From Balaenoptera acutorostrata (Eukaryota; Chordata; Mammalia; Artiodactyla; Balaenopteridae): DNA of 64,000 bases. Positions within the stretch are counted from its first letter, which is position 1, and the number at the start of each line of letters is the position of its first letter. Positions 34,831 to 46,830 of this stretch are shown one piece after another. A program made the position numbers and the translations under genes. The stretch spans positions 42,317,036 to 42,381,035 of the forward strand of contig NC_080075.1 of assembly GCF_949987535.1 (NCBI RefSeq), read 5' to 3'. The notes under the pieces were generated by a model. The model made no database searches. It saw only the letters and a list, made by a program, of their open reading frames with translations, and was not told the DNA's origin.

Positions 34831-36120
34831 ACTAGTTCTAAACATTTAAAAAGTTTTTAACAATCAAACAGTTTTACAAGGCTTATAATAAAGAAATTAT
34901 CCAATTTCTTTTCATCTGAGGGAATATATATATATTTTAGAAAAGATGGAGATAAAGAAAGCCTAAAAAAACAGTTAAAAAAAAAAACCAGTTGCCTCTG
35001 ATGGGAGGAAATTTGGTAATTTATTTGTTATAAGCCTTGTGAACTGTTTCATTTTTAAAAACATATATATATATTTCTTGATTTTCCAGTTTTATATATT
35101 ATTCATTGACTTCCTATTATAAAAATGAAGAATTAATTTTTTAAACCTCTTTCTCTTCCTACTATCCTCTCAATATATATCTATTACAATCTTAGTTCAA
35201 TCAATATTCATTGTTACTGTGACTAGTAAATAGTCATAATTGAGCCTTTTACTGTATTATGATTGTGTTTCCTTTCTTGTACAATCTGTTTTTCTGGAGT
35301 CATTTCCTCACTTTTTCCTTTGCTTGGTTTTCTCTGTCCTTACTAACAATTTATCCCCAAACTCTCTGCTAGAAGTATAAGGCAGCTAATATGTGTTTCT
35401 TTTCATTGCTTTTTCTTGGAAACATCCTTCTTGGAGTTCTCCACGCTCGTACTCCAGTCTGACCTTGTTGCTCTCTAGGCCTGCTGCATGGATGTCATTC
35501 CGGGATGTCCCTTTGTTCTCCTCCAGGGAATTCCCTCTAGGCTTCCTGTGTTGGCTTCCTTGACTCTTGGGTCCCTCTTTCTTGGTTTAGCTTCTTGTTT
35601 TGATGGAGTACATCCCCCAGTACCTTTCTAAGAAGGTATGCATAGGTGGTAAATTGAGACTTTGTTCATTGGAAATACTCTTTATTTTACTCTCATGTTT
35701 GATTTAGTTCTCCCAGTGCAGAGTTCCTATGGTTCATCCTCTCTAGGCTAATAGTCTTTTGATTGGATGGTGGAGGGCCAGTCACCCAGCTGTGTGGGGG
35801 CAGAGGAGGGAGTCTAGGAGACTTTTTCCTCTTCAGGTGACTTTCACTCATTCCTGCTTTTAGCTCCTTCTAGCACCTTCATAAGTACCTGGTACCTTCA
35901 ATTCCTGAGCCTTTCTGAGCCTTCCTCATTTGGCGCGAATGAGACCACTTTTTTGTTCCTCCAGACTATAGTTACCTAGCTTTCCATTTTCTTCATGTTG
36001 CTATGTTAGTTACCACTCATCTCTCTGCTTTCCAGGTTTTAAAATTTTGTTGACATCTCTCATATGCTCTCATCACCTCTCTTAGTCTCTCTGTTCCATA
36101 GTTTTATGTAATTAAAACAC
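34831..36120 (-). mobile_element. Old LINE remnants
   Basis: Segments such as cttgttttgatggagtacatccc, ctttctaagaaggtatgcat and tggaaatactctttatttta match an ancient L1-type antisense pattern; the first 300 bp are AT-rich and less certain. No gene. Confidence 0.45.
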
Positions 36121-36263
36121 TTTATTGTCATTTTAATGGGAATTCAAGAGGGAACAGAAGTGCAGCTATTCACTCCTCCATTCAGCCTGGAATTCTCGAT
36201 CCTCTCAACTCACTCCAAATTTTATCCTCGTCATTTTGCTGAAACTGTTCTTATCAAGAGTAA

Positions 36264-36560
36264 GGGCTTCCCTCGTGGCGCAGTGGTTGAGAATCTGCCT
36301 GCTAATGCAGGGGACACGGGTTCGAGCCCTGGTCTGGGAAGATCCCACATGCTGTGGAGCAACTAGGCCCGTGAGCCACAATTACTGAGCCTGCGCGTCT
36401 GGAGCCTGTGCTCTGCAACAAGAGAGGCCGCGATAGTGAGAGGCCCACGCACCGCGATGAAGAGTGGCCCCCGCTTGCCACAACTAGAGAAAGCCCTCGC
36501 ACAGAAACGAAGACCCAACACAGCCAAAAATAAATAAATAAATTAATTAATTAATTAAAA
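36264..36560 (+). mobile_element. CHR-type SINE, long 'gaggccgcgat' form
   Basis: Head gggcttccctcgtggcgcag, tail (TTAA)n then A-run; short duplication caagagtaa / aaaaagtaa. Confidence 0.9.
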
Positions 36561-36584
36561 AAAAAGTAAAACCTTGCCTAATCC

Positions 36585-37500
36585 AGTGGTCGATTCTCAG
36601 TCTTTATCTTACTTGAACTCTCAATAGAATTTGGTACAATTAATTGCCTCTCTTTTTTGCATCACACCCTCCTGCCCTTCTTGCTACCTCTCGGTCTCCA
36701 TTTCTGCTTCTCCTCTTTCTCACCTCTAAGTCTGTAGGCTCCGTCTTCTACCCCTCCTCTCCTCTTCTCTATTTATAGTCTCTTGGGTGACATGCAGTCC
36801 TGTTGGATTAAATACCATCTAATGCCAATATTTTCCAAATATATATCTTCAGTTCCAATCTCTGCAACACCCTGGATCTCCACACTTACATAAGTCCATT
36901 TGTCTATCTGACATTTCCAGTGGGGGGTCCAGTAGGCCTCTCAAATTGGACCTCTTCAATGTAGAACTTGAGTTTATCCTTCAAGCCTGCTCCTACCTCC
37001 GTCTTCTCCATCTCAGTGTATTCACCCAGATTTTGCTCAGATTGAACACTCAGGAATCATTGTTGATTATTCTATTTCCCTTATACCCATGTCAATCTAA
37101 CCACAAGTTATAGCAATTCCACCTTCAAAATATATCCTGGTCAGACAACCTCTCATCACTTCCCCTTGCTGATCCAAGTCATCCCCCATCTCTCATTTGG
37201 AGCCCCTAAAATAGCCTCCTGTCTTCTGGCCTTTCTGCCATCATTCTTGCTTTCCACCTACACCTACAGTCTATTTTCTGCATAGCAGCAAGAATGTTCT
37301 ATATAAAAAGCAAGTCAGCAATGTCACCCCTACTCACAACCATCCAATGGTGTCCATCACACTTCGAACGAAGCCCCCTCCTTACCAAGGTTGACACGAG
37401 GTTGACATGAACTGACTTCCACCTCCCTCTTCATCTCACTCTCACTCTGCTCCGGCCACACAGGCTTCCCTGGTTATCCCATCTAAGATAAACCTCATCA
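36585..37500 (+). mobile_element. Long L2 LINE remnant
   Basis: Sense L2 3' region: aatagcctcctgtcttctgg, gcaagaatgttctatataaa, ccatccaatggtgtccatca, cctccttaccaaggttgaca, cactctgctccggccacac. About 0.9 kb. Confidence 0.72.
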
Positions 37501-37675
37501 GTCTCCATCCCCTTAGAAAGTCACCTGCTTCCCAAGGTCCCCGTGCCCCTGGAGACAGCTCTTCTCAGTGGTGACCACTGGGGGGGGGGGCTTGCCATGG
37601 GGGTGGGAGTGGCCATAATATCTGGCTCTGAATATCCCACCAAACAGGAGGGAGAGTGGCTAGAAAATGTTGTAG

Positions 37676-37794
37676 TATGGTAAATATTGATAGATATAAC
37701 CCACGTAACTCACATAAACAAAAGCTATTTGGGGTTCTCAATAATTTTTAAGAGTGTAAAGGAGTCCTGAGACCAAATAGTTTGAGAATCACTG
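37676..37794 (+). mobile_element. 3' end of the hAT family seen at 8.3 kb
   Basis: taaatattgatagatataac, ctatttggggttctcaataa and the terminus tttgagaatcactg match the right end of the 8,319-11,395 element (11,350-11,395). Confidence 0.78.
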
Positions 37795-39814
37795 TGATAG
37801 ACAGAGCCTGGGGGTGGTGGAGGAATTTATATATTATGGGATCTGTGCAAAAAAAAAATCGGTGCTATTCAATTGGGTGTGCCATGGGCCCTGGGGTGCA
37901 AGCTGGCTCTCTGGGCAGAGTCATGACATAACTCCAGGGAGGCACGAGACCTGAGCCTGAGAAGAACCTCAGGGACTTTGGGAATCTGGCCGCCGGCCAT
38001 CTCCCTTGTAATGGGGCCACAGGCTGATGCCTTGCCCTCTGGGGGCAGTGTTGGCCAGTGCCAATCATTGGTAGGAGGTTTCTTTCTATTCTTTGAACCC
38101 CAGAAAGACTCTTCTGGGGGTTCCTCCTCTCACTCCCACTCTTACAAACATAAGACTCCCATTAGGAGACTGGGCATTTAGAGTTAGAGTTGTTTGTAAC
38201 AGCAGCTACGAGAAGCAGAAAAACCTAAGCCCCAGTGTCCACCCCAATCTCCTCATGCCAGTGTCTAGGGCACTGAATGGTTATGACTTTGTTTATCCTG
38301 ACAGAATCTTGGGAGACATGGGGCCAGGAGCCTAGGAAGCTGGATCACTCCAGGTGAGTTGCTGAAGCTCCGTGTGACGTGATGGTACCTGCCGGACCAC
38401 TCAGCAAATTGTCCCCTGGGTGTAGCTGTCTCAGTTCGACAGTCTGTCAGCCGCATTTACTGGGAACCCTCTAGCCATGTGAATCGGTAGGCGATCCAGG
38501 CATCGAAGTAGCATTTCCCAGGAGGTGAGGGCTAAGTTACTTATCTATCAAATCTTGTCTCTCTGCTGACATCTGGAAAAACTATGTGACACCCACACAC
38601 CTGAGGCCTGGGCAGCAGCCCAGTTAAAGGTTGCAGTTTTTCTTTAGTTACTTTCTGACCTTGGAGTTTGAGAGTGTGCATATTAGGCTTTGCTTCTGAT
38701 CAAACCGCAGGAATGTTCCAAGGTCTAAGCATTTGGAAGTGAACGTAGGTGAGTGTGCATACACGTGTGTTACACGTTCTGTTAGGTCACTGTCAGTACG
38801 ACCTAAGGTTGATCCCTGGACAATGCCTGATCCCTGAGCACTCACTTAATTCCACAGGCAGAAGCAGCCTGTCCAGAAAAAAACCCGAACATGCCACTGG
38901 ATAAAGGTTTAAATGGGCTTTCTGCCTGTGAATTGCATTTGATAGCTGCGTGGGTGCAGCCCATGGCAGGAATCCACACAGCTCACAGGTGATCTGTGCG
39001 GCCCTGGGGTGTTGCAATGTCACTCTGTCTGGGTAAGTGACAGCCAGGATGTGGGACTTGGTGATTATTTTTGGTTCGGTTTGTTTCTAGCTCAGAAGAA
39101 AGACTATATATAACACTGAGAGAGGCATAACTTCTAGATTGTCAAGGTTGGTGCTAATAGTGAATGATATACTAATACACGTTACATGGAACCATGAGCT
39201 TGCAAGAGCAATGCTCACGCACTAGATGAAAGGATAAATCTTCTGTTGTGTAATGGGAAAAGAAAGCTGGCAATGTAAATGCAGTCTTAATATTTTTTTT
39301 CCAGCACTGCATGTGTAATTAGGCATTCAGTTACTTCCTCATCTAAGGAAATTTGACTTTAATGGGAGCTATGTGGCTAACAATGGATGGAGTCTTCTGA
39401 AAATGCAGGGGTGAGGATGGGAAGGTATTAAGTCTTAAGATGGATTATTGCCTTGGCCTTGAAACAAACAAAACAAAACAAACAACCCCCCCCTCCTGCC
39501 CCGCCACACACACGCAGTACCCATCTGCCAGCAATGTAAGCTATGTGGATAGATGCTAGACTCATTTTCTGAGCCTTAGAAATTAAGCCAGGAACAGAAT
39601 GGTCAGATAATTTTTGTCTCCTAATGTTTTGGTCATTTAAGGCTCCCCTCCAAAAGGGCTTCTGCTTAATACATGCAGTTGCATTGGTGTCTGAAAACTG
39701 CAGTTTATGATGCAGTCTCATGATGTCTTGAGAAATTAAGGCATAACCTTGGGTGAATCCAAAGTCACCATTAGGAAGAGAAAGTTTCAAGCACATAGTT
39801 TAAGTACAGCTGAT
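37795..39814. other. Repeat-poor 2-kb stretch, no gene seen
   Basis: Fairly GC-balanced sequence with overlapping short frames on both strands and no domain. 39,428-39,796 minus (122 codons) ends in a Gly-rich run translated from a C-rich tract near 39,485. Could contain conserved regulatory sequence. Confidence 0.4.
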
Positions 39815-39828
39815 ATAATAGAAGCACT

Positions 39829-39969
39829 TGGGAATTCCCTGGCGGTCCAGTGGTTAGGACTCCGCACTTCCACTGCAGGGGCACAGGTTCTATCCCTGGT
39901 CAGGGAACTAAGATCCCGCAAGCAGCACGGCGCATTAAAAAAAAAAAAAAAAAAAAAGCTAAAGAAAAA
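39829..39969 (+). mobile_element. Short tRNA-derived SINE (about 120 bp form)
   Basis: gggaattccctggcggtcca head, B-box region ggttctatccc, 20-nt A-run. Perfect 14-bp duplications ataatagaagcact at 39815-39828 and 39970-39983. Confidence 0.94.
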
Positions 39970-39983
39970 ATAATAGAAGCACT

Positions 39984-40605
39984 CCCCATCCACTTTCCCC
40001 GCCCCCAAACTTCCAGAGAATCATTGGGAACAGCTAGGAGCATTAACAGCCTGACCAGGGTGAGTGCCAGACGTGACAGCACTAAAAATGTTTGCTGGTG
40101 CCATTGGTGGAAAGGGTTAAGAAATAAAGGCAGAAACCGAGTTTAAAGATTGTAGACCATGGACAGTCCTCTAAGGCAGCCACTCACTTCCGAAGCCCCA
40201 GCTCCCTCTGCATGGGTCATCCCGGGGGTAATCTTTCAGAGGACATAGTCTTAGAAAGCCAAACTGAGTCACCCCCATAATATCTTTAGCTTAAATGGCC
40301 AGGAGCCCTACAAGGTTCCGATTCATGGGGCTTAACAGTCTATTAGGGAAAGGAATTCTTCCTCACTGATAGTAATTAAAAAAAAAAGGTTTTGGAATAA
40401 ATTATACTTACTGTTCTTCTCCTGGCATTCTACAGAAAATATGTTGAGCTGTCAAAAGGGGGCATCCTTGCTTTTCCAGACAAAAGAACAGTTCGAGTTT
40501 GCTTTTTAGAGAAGCCTCTGTAGGAGTGGTAGGCGGCAGCAGAGCTTGTAGTCATTCTTAATGCAACAGGTGTGCTACTCAGGACACAGCTGGGGGCACG
40601 GACCC
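39984..40605. other. Unassigned sequence, no gene seen
   Basis: A-run near 40380; nothing else recognisable. Confidence 0.4.
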
Positions 40606-40768
40606 CGGTATCTACAACCTGGCTCCTCCAAGCGTGGCCATGGGCCAGCAGCATCAGTATCAACCGGGATGTGGGATCTCAGCGCAGCCCAGACCTTCTG
40701 GATCAGAATCTGCATGTAACAAGGCCCTGGGTGGTCAGTGAGCACCTTCAGCTTTGAGAAGCTCTGCT
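40606..40768 (-). mobile_element. MER20/MER5-type hAT-Charlie MITE
   Basis: gtggccatgggccagcagca, ccagaccttctggatcagaa and ctttgagaagctctg match this small non-autonomous hAT group. Confidence 0.6.
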
Positions 40769-40774
40769 CCACAG

Positions 40775-40975
40775 CCATATTTCTCAAACTTCCCTGGAAC
40801 AAGAATCACCTGGTGGGGTGGGGGGCAGGGTGAGGGTGGGAGGAGGCTTGTTAAAACAGATTCCTGCGCTTCCAACTTTCACTTACTAACCCAGAATTTT
40901 CAGCAGAGAGGTCTGGTAATCGGCATGTTTAACAAACGTCCCAGGTGATACTAGTCCTGATTGACGTGTGAGGAA
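40775..40975. mobile_element. MER5A-like hAT-Charlie MITE
   Basis: tttctcaaacttccctggaa, agaatcacctggtgg at the left and cccaggtgatactagtcctg at the right form the expected internal symmetry. A GGTGGGG-rich expansion sits in the left half. Confidence 0.65.
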
Positions 40976-41100
40976 CACTACAAGATACTTTTTTATTTTG
41001 AAGGAAATACATAGTGATCTCAAAAAGAAACTGCTTTCTCCAGAATACATCTTTCTTTTGAAAAGGTGCAGTCTCCCTTTTCCTTCCCACTGCTACTCTT

Positions 41101-41442
41101 TTTTTTTAATATATAAATTTCTTTATTTTATTTATTTATTTTTGGCTGAGTTGGGTCTCTGCTGCTGTGCGAGGGCTTTCTCTAGTTGCTGTGAGCGGGG
41201 GCTACTCTTCGTTGTGCTGCGCGGGCTTCTCGCTGAGGTGGCTTCTCTTGTTGCAGAGCACGGGCTCTAGGCGCGCGGGCTTCAGTAGTTGTGGCTCGCG
41301 GGATCTAGAGCACAGGCTCAGTAGTTGTGGCACACGGGCTTAGTTGCTCCGTGGCATGTGGGATCTTCCCGGACCAAGGATCGAACCCGTGTCCCCTGCA
41401 TTGGCAGGCGGATTCTTAACCACTGAGCCACCAGGGAAGCCC
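41101..41442 (-). mobile_element. CHR-type SINE, long 'agaagcc' form
   Basis: Antisense copy; perfect 15-bp duplications cccactgctactctt at 41086-41100 and 41443-41457. Confidence 0.94.
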
Positions 41443-41457
41443 CCCACTGCTACTCTT

Positions 41458-41772
41458 GAAAATAGAATGCTAAGGATGGGGAAGTTGGAAGTGGAGGGGT
41501 AGCGTCAGAACCGGGTGTAGCAGGAGAGGCTGGAGGAAGAGGTTCTGGGTGCCCTGTGACGCTGCAGGCACCGGGATTGCCAGCAGAGGGCAGCAAAGCA
41601 TGCCCTGCTGCAGGGACAGGTGGCACGAGTGGTGTGGACCGACCACAAAGACTTACTTCTGGGACTTTCTGGAGCTGTTGGTGGACCTCAGGTCTGGCTG
41701 GACTGACACCATGTTGGTCAAGTCAGTGGGTTGTCAGTAGACTCTGGCTGGGTCTGAGTGGGAGCCAGGTGA
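41458..41772. other. Unique-looking GC-rich sequence
   Basis: Two overlapping plus frames (41,549-41,740 and 41,556-41,810) are open together, which argues for composition rather than coding. Confidence 0.4.
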
Positions 41773-42118
41773 GGTCTGAACCCGTGTTGTCCAATAGAAA
41801 TCAAATGTGAACCACACTGATGATTTTAACTTTTCTAGAAGCTGCATTAAAAACAAAATAAAACAAAGCAAAACAAACAAACAAAATGGATGACATTAAT
41901 TTTGATAACATATTTAACCCAATATATCTAAAATATGATTAGACATGTAATCAGTATAAAATGATTAATGAGATAGTTTACATTTTTTCCCCCTGTACTA
42001 ACTCTTCGAAATCCAGTGTGTATTTTACACTTGAAGCACATGTCAGTTTGGACCAGCCACATTTCAAGTGCTCAGTGTCCACACATGGCTAGTGGCCACG
42101 GTGTTGGACAGCGCAGGT
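41773..42118. mobile_element. Non-autonomous DNA transposon
   Basis: Ends ccgtgttgtccaatag and ttggacagcgcagg are inverted relative to each other; interior (aacccaatatatctaaaata, cttcgaaatccagtgtgtat, acatttcaagtgctcagtgt) matches a known mammalian hAT-type pattern. Confidence 0.65.
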
Positions 42119-42257
42119 CTGAGTTGTTGAAGAGCTGAGGGAAAATGACAAGGCTGGGGGTGAAGGAGAGATTAGAACCAGAAACAGGGAATCCGGCCTA
42201 GGGACAGATTCTTGTGTTTCATCCGTGATCAAATATTCACTGAGGGGCTACATTTCA

Positions 42258-42360
42258 GTTCTTTATTGAGGACCTACTATATGCCAGGAGTTGGGCTGGA
42301 GCCTGGAGATACATAAACCCTTGAACACAGTCTCTGATGCTGAGGACCCGGGTCCAGACT
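42258..42360 (-). mobile_element. L2 3' end fragment
   Basis: ttattgaggacctactatat followed by gccaggagttgggctggagc and gagatacataaac is an inverted L2 3' end. Confidence 0.6.
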
Positions 42361-44054
42361 AGTGAGGAGGTAGCCTGTTGCCAGAATCTTTCAGATCCCC
42401 GTGGCACGCGCTGCAGATTTCTGAGCAGGCACTGGGTGGACCCTGAGACAAATTGTTTGACCCACCCTGGGGGCGAAGCTCTGAATGACAACTAAGTCAA
42501 ATTGGTTTGGTTTTGTTTTTTTCCTTCTTATAATCATTTCCAGGTTGACTCAGAAGTTGTTTGAAACACACATGTGTTTGGTCTGGAGAAAGAAAATCTG
42601 GCTGAGGTGAAAATCCCTGAGCTGGCTCTAAGATTCCCTGAAAGGAAAAGCCAAATGCATCATCAGCTAACACGACACAGGAATCCCATCTGGGGCATCC
42701 CCTGACCTTTTACCAGGGGTGTGCCCACAACATTCAAGGTCTCTTATTCCCCCAGCAGCGCTGTTCTAGGTTAATGCTATTTTGGGAATGTGGTTCTTCA
42801 TTTCAGTGTGAATTTCCTCATCTTTCTGCACAAATTGAGTGAAATCCTTAGTGCATTTTTTTTTCTTAGATGGATGGAAGCTAAAAGAGAATGGAAGGCC
42901 TCCAGCTGTTTGAGGCTCTGTCCTCAACGACAATCAAAATTCTCCATCTTTTCTTGTTCTTGGCACTTTCTGATTGAAATAAGATTCCAGCATTTATCTG
43001 CACCTGCAATTTTGACAAGAAAGGAAAATTTAAAAGACAAGTGAAAGAATTCTCTGAGGGAAGTCAATGAGTCGACAGTAGTCAGATGCCTGCAAATCTC
43101 TTTTTGCATTCCTCCGTCAATTAAGCTACAGTCACATATTGGAGAGCAGAACTTAAATCTGTGAGTGGAAATGCAAAAATGTGTGTCGATCAGTAGCAGG
43201 AACCTTCCTTTGGAGCGAGTATTACTTGGAGAGCAGCTGATGATCCATTTGGCATTGAAATGGGGAGGATTTTGAGTCAAAGAGGCCACTTTAAATTATA
43301 GATCTGAGTTTAGTTGAAGGTCAGACTTACCTCGCATGAATAAAATCTTCAGAGATTTTGGAATATACTCAGAAAATGCAAACTGTCTTGAGCGCATAAG
43401 CATTTCCTTCAGGGGATAAAAGCAGTTTAATTTTATTGCCCTCTGCATAATTATTGACCATATTAGCATAGGAGATACCGACAAGGAAGGCAGAACAGCC
43501 ATCTGATGACCTCTTTGATTCTCAGCAGCTAAAACCATGAGCTTTGGCAGAAAGTTACTTGGAGACCAGGGAAGATTGGTAAGGGAATTTGGTAGTAGCC
43601 AGTAATTTTACTGGGACTCAACAGATGGCAGAATTACCCGCTGAGAGTTGAAAGATTATTTACCCAATCTCATATGACATAAATAGTCTCTCATCTCCAG
43701 GAATTTGGGGACCATCTATAGCATCATATTGATGATTTGGTTATCTGGATTCCTCTGTAATCTGACTCAAAGCTTCCTGGCAGCCAAGATGAAGAGGGAA
43801 ATGTAGTGAGTTACAAACTTGTCATTTGGGAAGAAGAAATGTACTCAGCTCTCAAAGGAAACTCAAAAGGGACATTCATAAGGAAGTACTCTAAACATTA
43901 AAACTATTTGATTCATGGCTGTAATATTCTTTCCAAAAGCTACTGGCTCACCTTGCAGATTTATGATTAGGATTTAGGAAAGTGTAAATGCACTTCAAAG
44001 GTTTGCAAACCTGTTAATATGAATTAACTTCTAGTCTCAACTCCTCCCCCATGC
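42361..44054. other. Repeat-poor 1.7-kb stretch, no gene seen
   Basis: No repeat or exon recognised; frames 42,790-43,044 plus, 42,924-43,289 minus and 43,296-43,538 minus lack domains. Together with the next feature it is the best regulatory candidate region. Confidence 0.4.
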
Positions 44055-44250
44055 TAATCTAAAGCCTATGTTTTTTTTCCCCATGGCTTGCTGTGTTAAT
44101 TGGATTACAGAGATAATCCCCCTCCTATAAAAAGTAATCTCTGCAGGTTTTGGAATCTACATTCTGCTGCATTTTGTAGGATTATCTCTCAAAGGCAACA
44201 GATTAGAAGCGCTGGTTGGTGCAAATACGCTGAAGTTTGTGCTGTAATCC
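44055..44250. promoter_or_regulatory. Cluster of TAATCC/TAATCT homeodomain-type sites
   Basis: GGATTA at 44102-44107, TAATCC at 44114-44119, GGATTA at 44179-44184 and TAATCC at 44245-44250, plus TAATCT forms at 44055-44060, 44135-44140 and 44200-44205. TAATCC is the core bound by OTX, CRX, PITX and GSC factors; the first two sites are in inverted orientation 6 bp apart. Function is inference from motif density. Confidence 0.35.
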
Positions 44251-44309
44251 CTTCCAGTGAAGATGGGGCCTGGGGAGGCTCGGAGGTTGTAAATGAATGA
44301 AGGAATGCC

Positions 44310-44445
44310 AGATTAGCAGTCTGAACACCTGAGTCCTAATCTCAGTATCGCCACTAATTAGTAGAGTCATTTATGGCAAGTCACTTTACTTCTCTGAGAC
44401 TCAATTTTCTGTGCAAAATGAGGAGATAGTACTAGATCAACATTT
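44310..44445 (+). mobile_element. MIR SINE
   Basis: cctgagtcctaatctcagta, ggcaagtcactttacttctc and gtgcaaaatgaggagatagt form a sense MIR core. Confidence 0.75.
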
Positions 44446-44490
44446 CACAAAATTTGGTCCAAGGAAAACTGGTGCTTCAAAATGTTAGTA

Positions 44491-44790
44491 GGGCTTCCCT
44501 GGTGGCATAGTGGTTGGGAATCTGCCTGCTAATGCAGGGGACACGGGTTCGAGCCCTGGTCTGGGAAGATCCCACATGCCGCGGAGCAACTGGGCCCGTG
44601 AGTCACAACTACTGAGCCTGCGCTCCGCAGCAAGAGAGGTCACGACAGTGAGAGACCCGCGCACCCCGATGAAGAGTGGCCCCCGCTTGCCACAACTAGA
44701 GAAAGCCCTCGCACAGAAACGAAGACCCAACACAGCCAAAAATAAATATAAAAAATAAATAAATAAATAAATAAAAGATTACTATAAAAA
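44491..44790 (+). mobile_element. CHR-type SINE, long 'gaggccgcgat' form, internal deletion
   Basis: Part of the region between the tRNA head and the 'ccgcag' segment is missing relative to other copies. Duplications aaaatgttagta (44479-44490) and aaaatgttaata (44791-44802). Confidence 0.92.
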
Positions 44791-44878
44791 AAAATGTTAA
44801 TAGATATCCCATGAATGAAGAATTGGAGATCAAGTAAATTTGGGGAAATCTGCATACCATCATCATCTCTCTTTAGAG

Positions 44879-45070
44879 TAGCGGTCCCCAACCTTTTTTG
44901 GCACCAGGGACCGGTTTCGTGGAAGACAGTTTTCCCACGGATGGGGTGGGGGGGGGGAGGGGAATGGTTCAGGCGGTAATGCGAGCAATGGGGAGCGATG
45001 GGGAGCGGCAGATGGAGCTTCAATCGTCCGCCACTCACCTCCTGTGCGGCCCAGGGTTTGGGGACCCCTG
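44879..45070. mobile_element. Short non-autonomous hAT element
   Basis: Inverted ends gcggtccccaacc and ttggggacccctg; perfect 8-bp duplications ctttagag at 44871-44878 and 45071-45078, the hAT hallmark. A G-run at 44946-44956 lies inside. Confidence 0.9.
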
Positions 45071-45144
45071 CTTTAGAGCACCATGATGCCCATTAGCATA
45101 TAACATGATTCTTAAGAGTTGTGCAGTAAAGAAATGCTCTTATA

Positions 45145-45250
45145 TATTTATGTGTGTGTGTATGAGTGTGTGTATATATTGATATATATATGATGTATTT
45201 TACATATATTATATATACAAGTATTTTTTTTTTTATACAAGTATTTTTTA
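45145..45250. repeat. TG/TA-rich low-complexity tract
   Basis: Mixed TG and TA dinucleotides, then tatacaagtattttttt repeated twice in tandem (about 45216 and 45235). Confidence 0.8.
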
Positions 45251-45560
45251 ATGTGGGAGTTTTCAAACTTATTTGCCCATAGAGCCCTTTTTTTTTTTCT
45301 AAAGAAAACTTATTAAGTTCTAGAATATGGATGTAAATGTTGAACTAGATCAGAGGCTCAAACTTTGTTTTCAGGACTCTAAAAAATTATTGAAGACTCC
45401 AAGGAGCTTTTATTTATGTGAGTTATTCTACTGTTACTTATCATATTATATATTAAAAAGGATACATTAAAATATTTACTTATTAATTCAGTAAATATAA
45501 CAATAATAAACATATTGCCTGTTATTATAAATAACATTTTTTTAAAAAGTAACTATATTT

Positions 45561-45684
45561 GGGAATTCCCTGGTGGTCCAGTGCTTAGGATTCTTTACTT
45601 CCACTGCAGGGGGCCAGTGTTTGATCCTTGGTCGGGGAACTAAGATCCCACAAACCACGTCGTGTGGCAAAAAAAAAAAAAAAG
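45561..45684 (+). mobile_element. Short tRNA-derived SINE (about 120 bp form)
   Basis: gggaattccctggtggtcca head and A-run tail; perfect 12-bp duplications gtaactatattt at 45549-45560 and 45685-45696. Confidence 0.94.
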
Positions 45685-45985
45685 GTAACTATATTTGCAA
45701 AACCAAAAAATATTGAGAAGAGTAGCATTGTTTTACATGTTTACAAATATCTTTAATGTCTGGTTTGACAGGAGGCATCTGAATTCTTACACCTGCTTCT
45801 GCGTTTAATCTGTTGTGATATGTTGTTTTGCTGAAGCATATGAAGAAAATCCAGCTTTATGGGATTGGAAAGGGGAGAATTCTAATATATGTGGAAATGA
45901 TATCAATGAACTTTTCAGACTTTTCCCACTAAAATCCATCCATCTTATACTAGAAATGAATTGTTCACTCCCACGTGACTTTTTA

Positions 45986-46286
45986 TTTTTTAAATGAATT
46001 TATTTATTTATTTATTTTTGGCTGCATTGGGTCTTCGTAGTTGCATGTGGGCTTTCTCTAGTTGCGGTGAGCGGGGGCTTCTCTTCGTTGTGGTGTGCGG
46101 GCTTCTCATGGCGGTGGCTTCTCTTGTTGCAGAGCACGGGCTCTAGGCATGCGGGCTTCAGCAGTTCTGGCACATGGGCTTAGTTGCGCTGAGGCGTGCA
46201 GGATCTTCCCTGACCAGGGCTCCAACCCGTGACCCCTGCATTGGCAGGCGGATTCTTAACCACTGCGCCACCAGGGAAGTCCCTCA
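45986..46286 (-). mobile_element. CHR-type SINE, long 'agaagcc' form
   Basis: Antisense copy with imperfect duplications cacgtgacttttta (45972-45985) and cacatgattttata (46287-46300). Confidence 0.88.
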
Positions 46287-46299
46287 CACATGATTTTAT

Positions 46300-46680
46300 A
46301 ATGTCATGTGTTCATGATTTGGAAAATATTGGTTCACTGATTTATGCAGATCTTCCAATTGATGACACATTCCATTACACAATACCAAATATAAAATATC
46401 AAAAAAATCACATTTGTTACTATCACCACAAAGCTATCAGAAAGGTTTTTAGGTATCGGGAAGCTGTCAAGCTCACCATGGCAGGTACAGGTTTTTCAAA
46501 CTTCAGAATTTTAGTTGAAAGCTTGAATTTTACCATTGGCAACAAATACTGTCAATTGTTTTCCTTGAAGTAACAGGCTCACTTAATTATTTTTGAGATG
46601 TCTGCCTCACACCCAAGTCTGAAGAACCACAGTTTGTCAGTTGTTCCTTCAAATAAAAATGACGTTGCATGATAAAATCG
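46300..46680 (-). pseudogene. Broken hAT transposase, minus-strand copy
   Basis: On the minus strand short peptides TDKLWFFRLG (near 46612-46641) and LDSFPIPKNLSD (near 46436-46472) align with TDKLWLFRLG and the DSF-x-I-x-K-x-x-S segment of the 8.9-10.8 kb fossil. Stops and frame changes separate them. The remainder of the coding region is only recognisable at nucleotide level. Non-functional. Confidence 0.68.
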
Positions 46681-46830
46681 GCCGGTTCAGCTCACAACTC
46701 AACAATTGCACAAGTGCTTTTGCTCAGGATCCTCGTGCTGGGAATGCAGCTGGTGTGCTATATGTACTTGCCATCTTGTCTCAGAGCATGTTAACTCAAG
46801 GGTCAAGATTCAATAAAATTAATAATTTTT

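Noticed and set aside
44945..45060. CpG-containing G-rich block as a promoter
   Set aside because: It lies inside a short hAT element bounded by 8-bp duplications and is too small for a CpG island.
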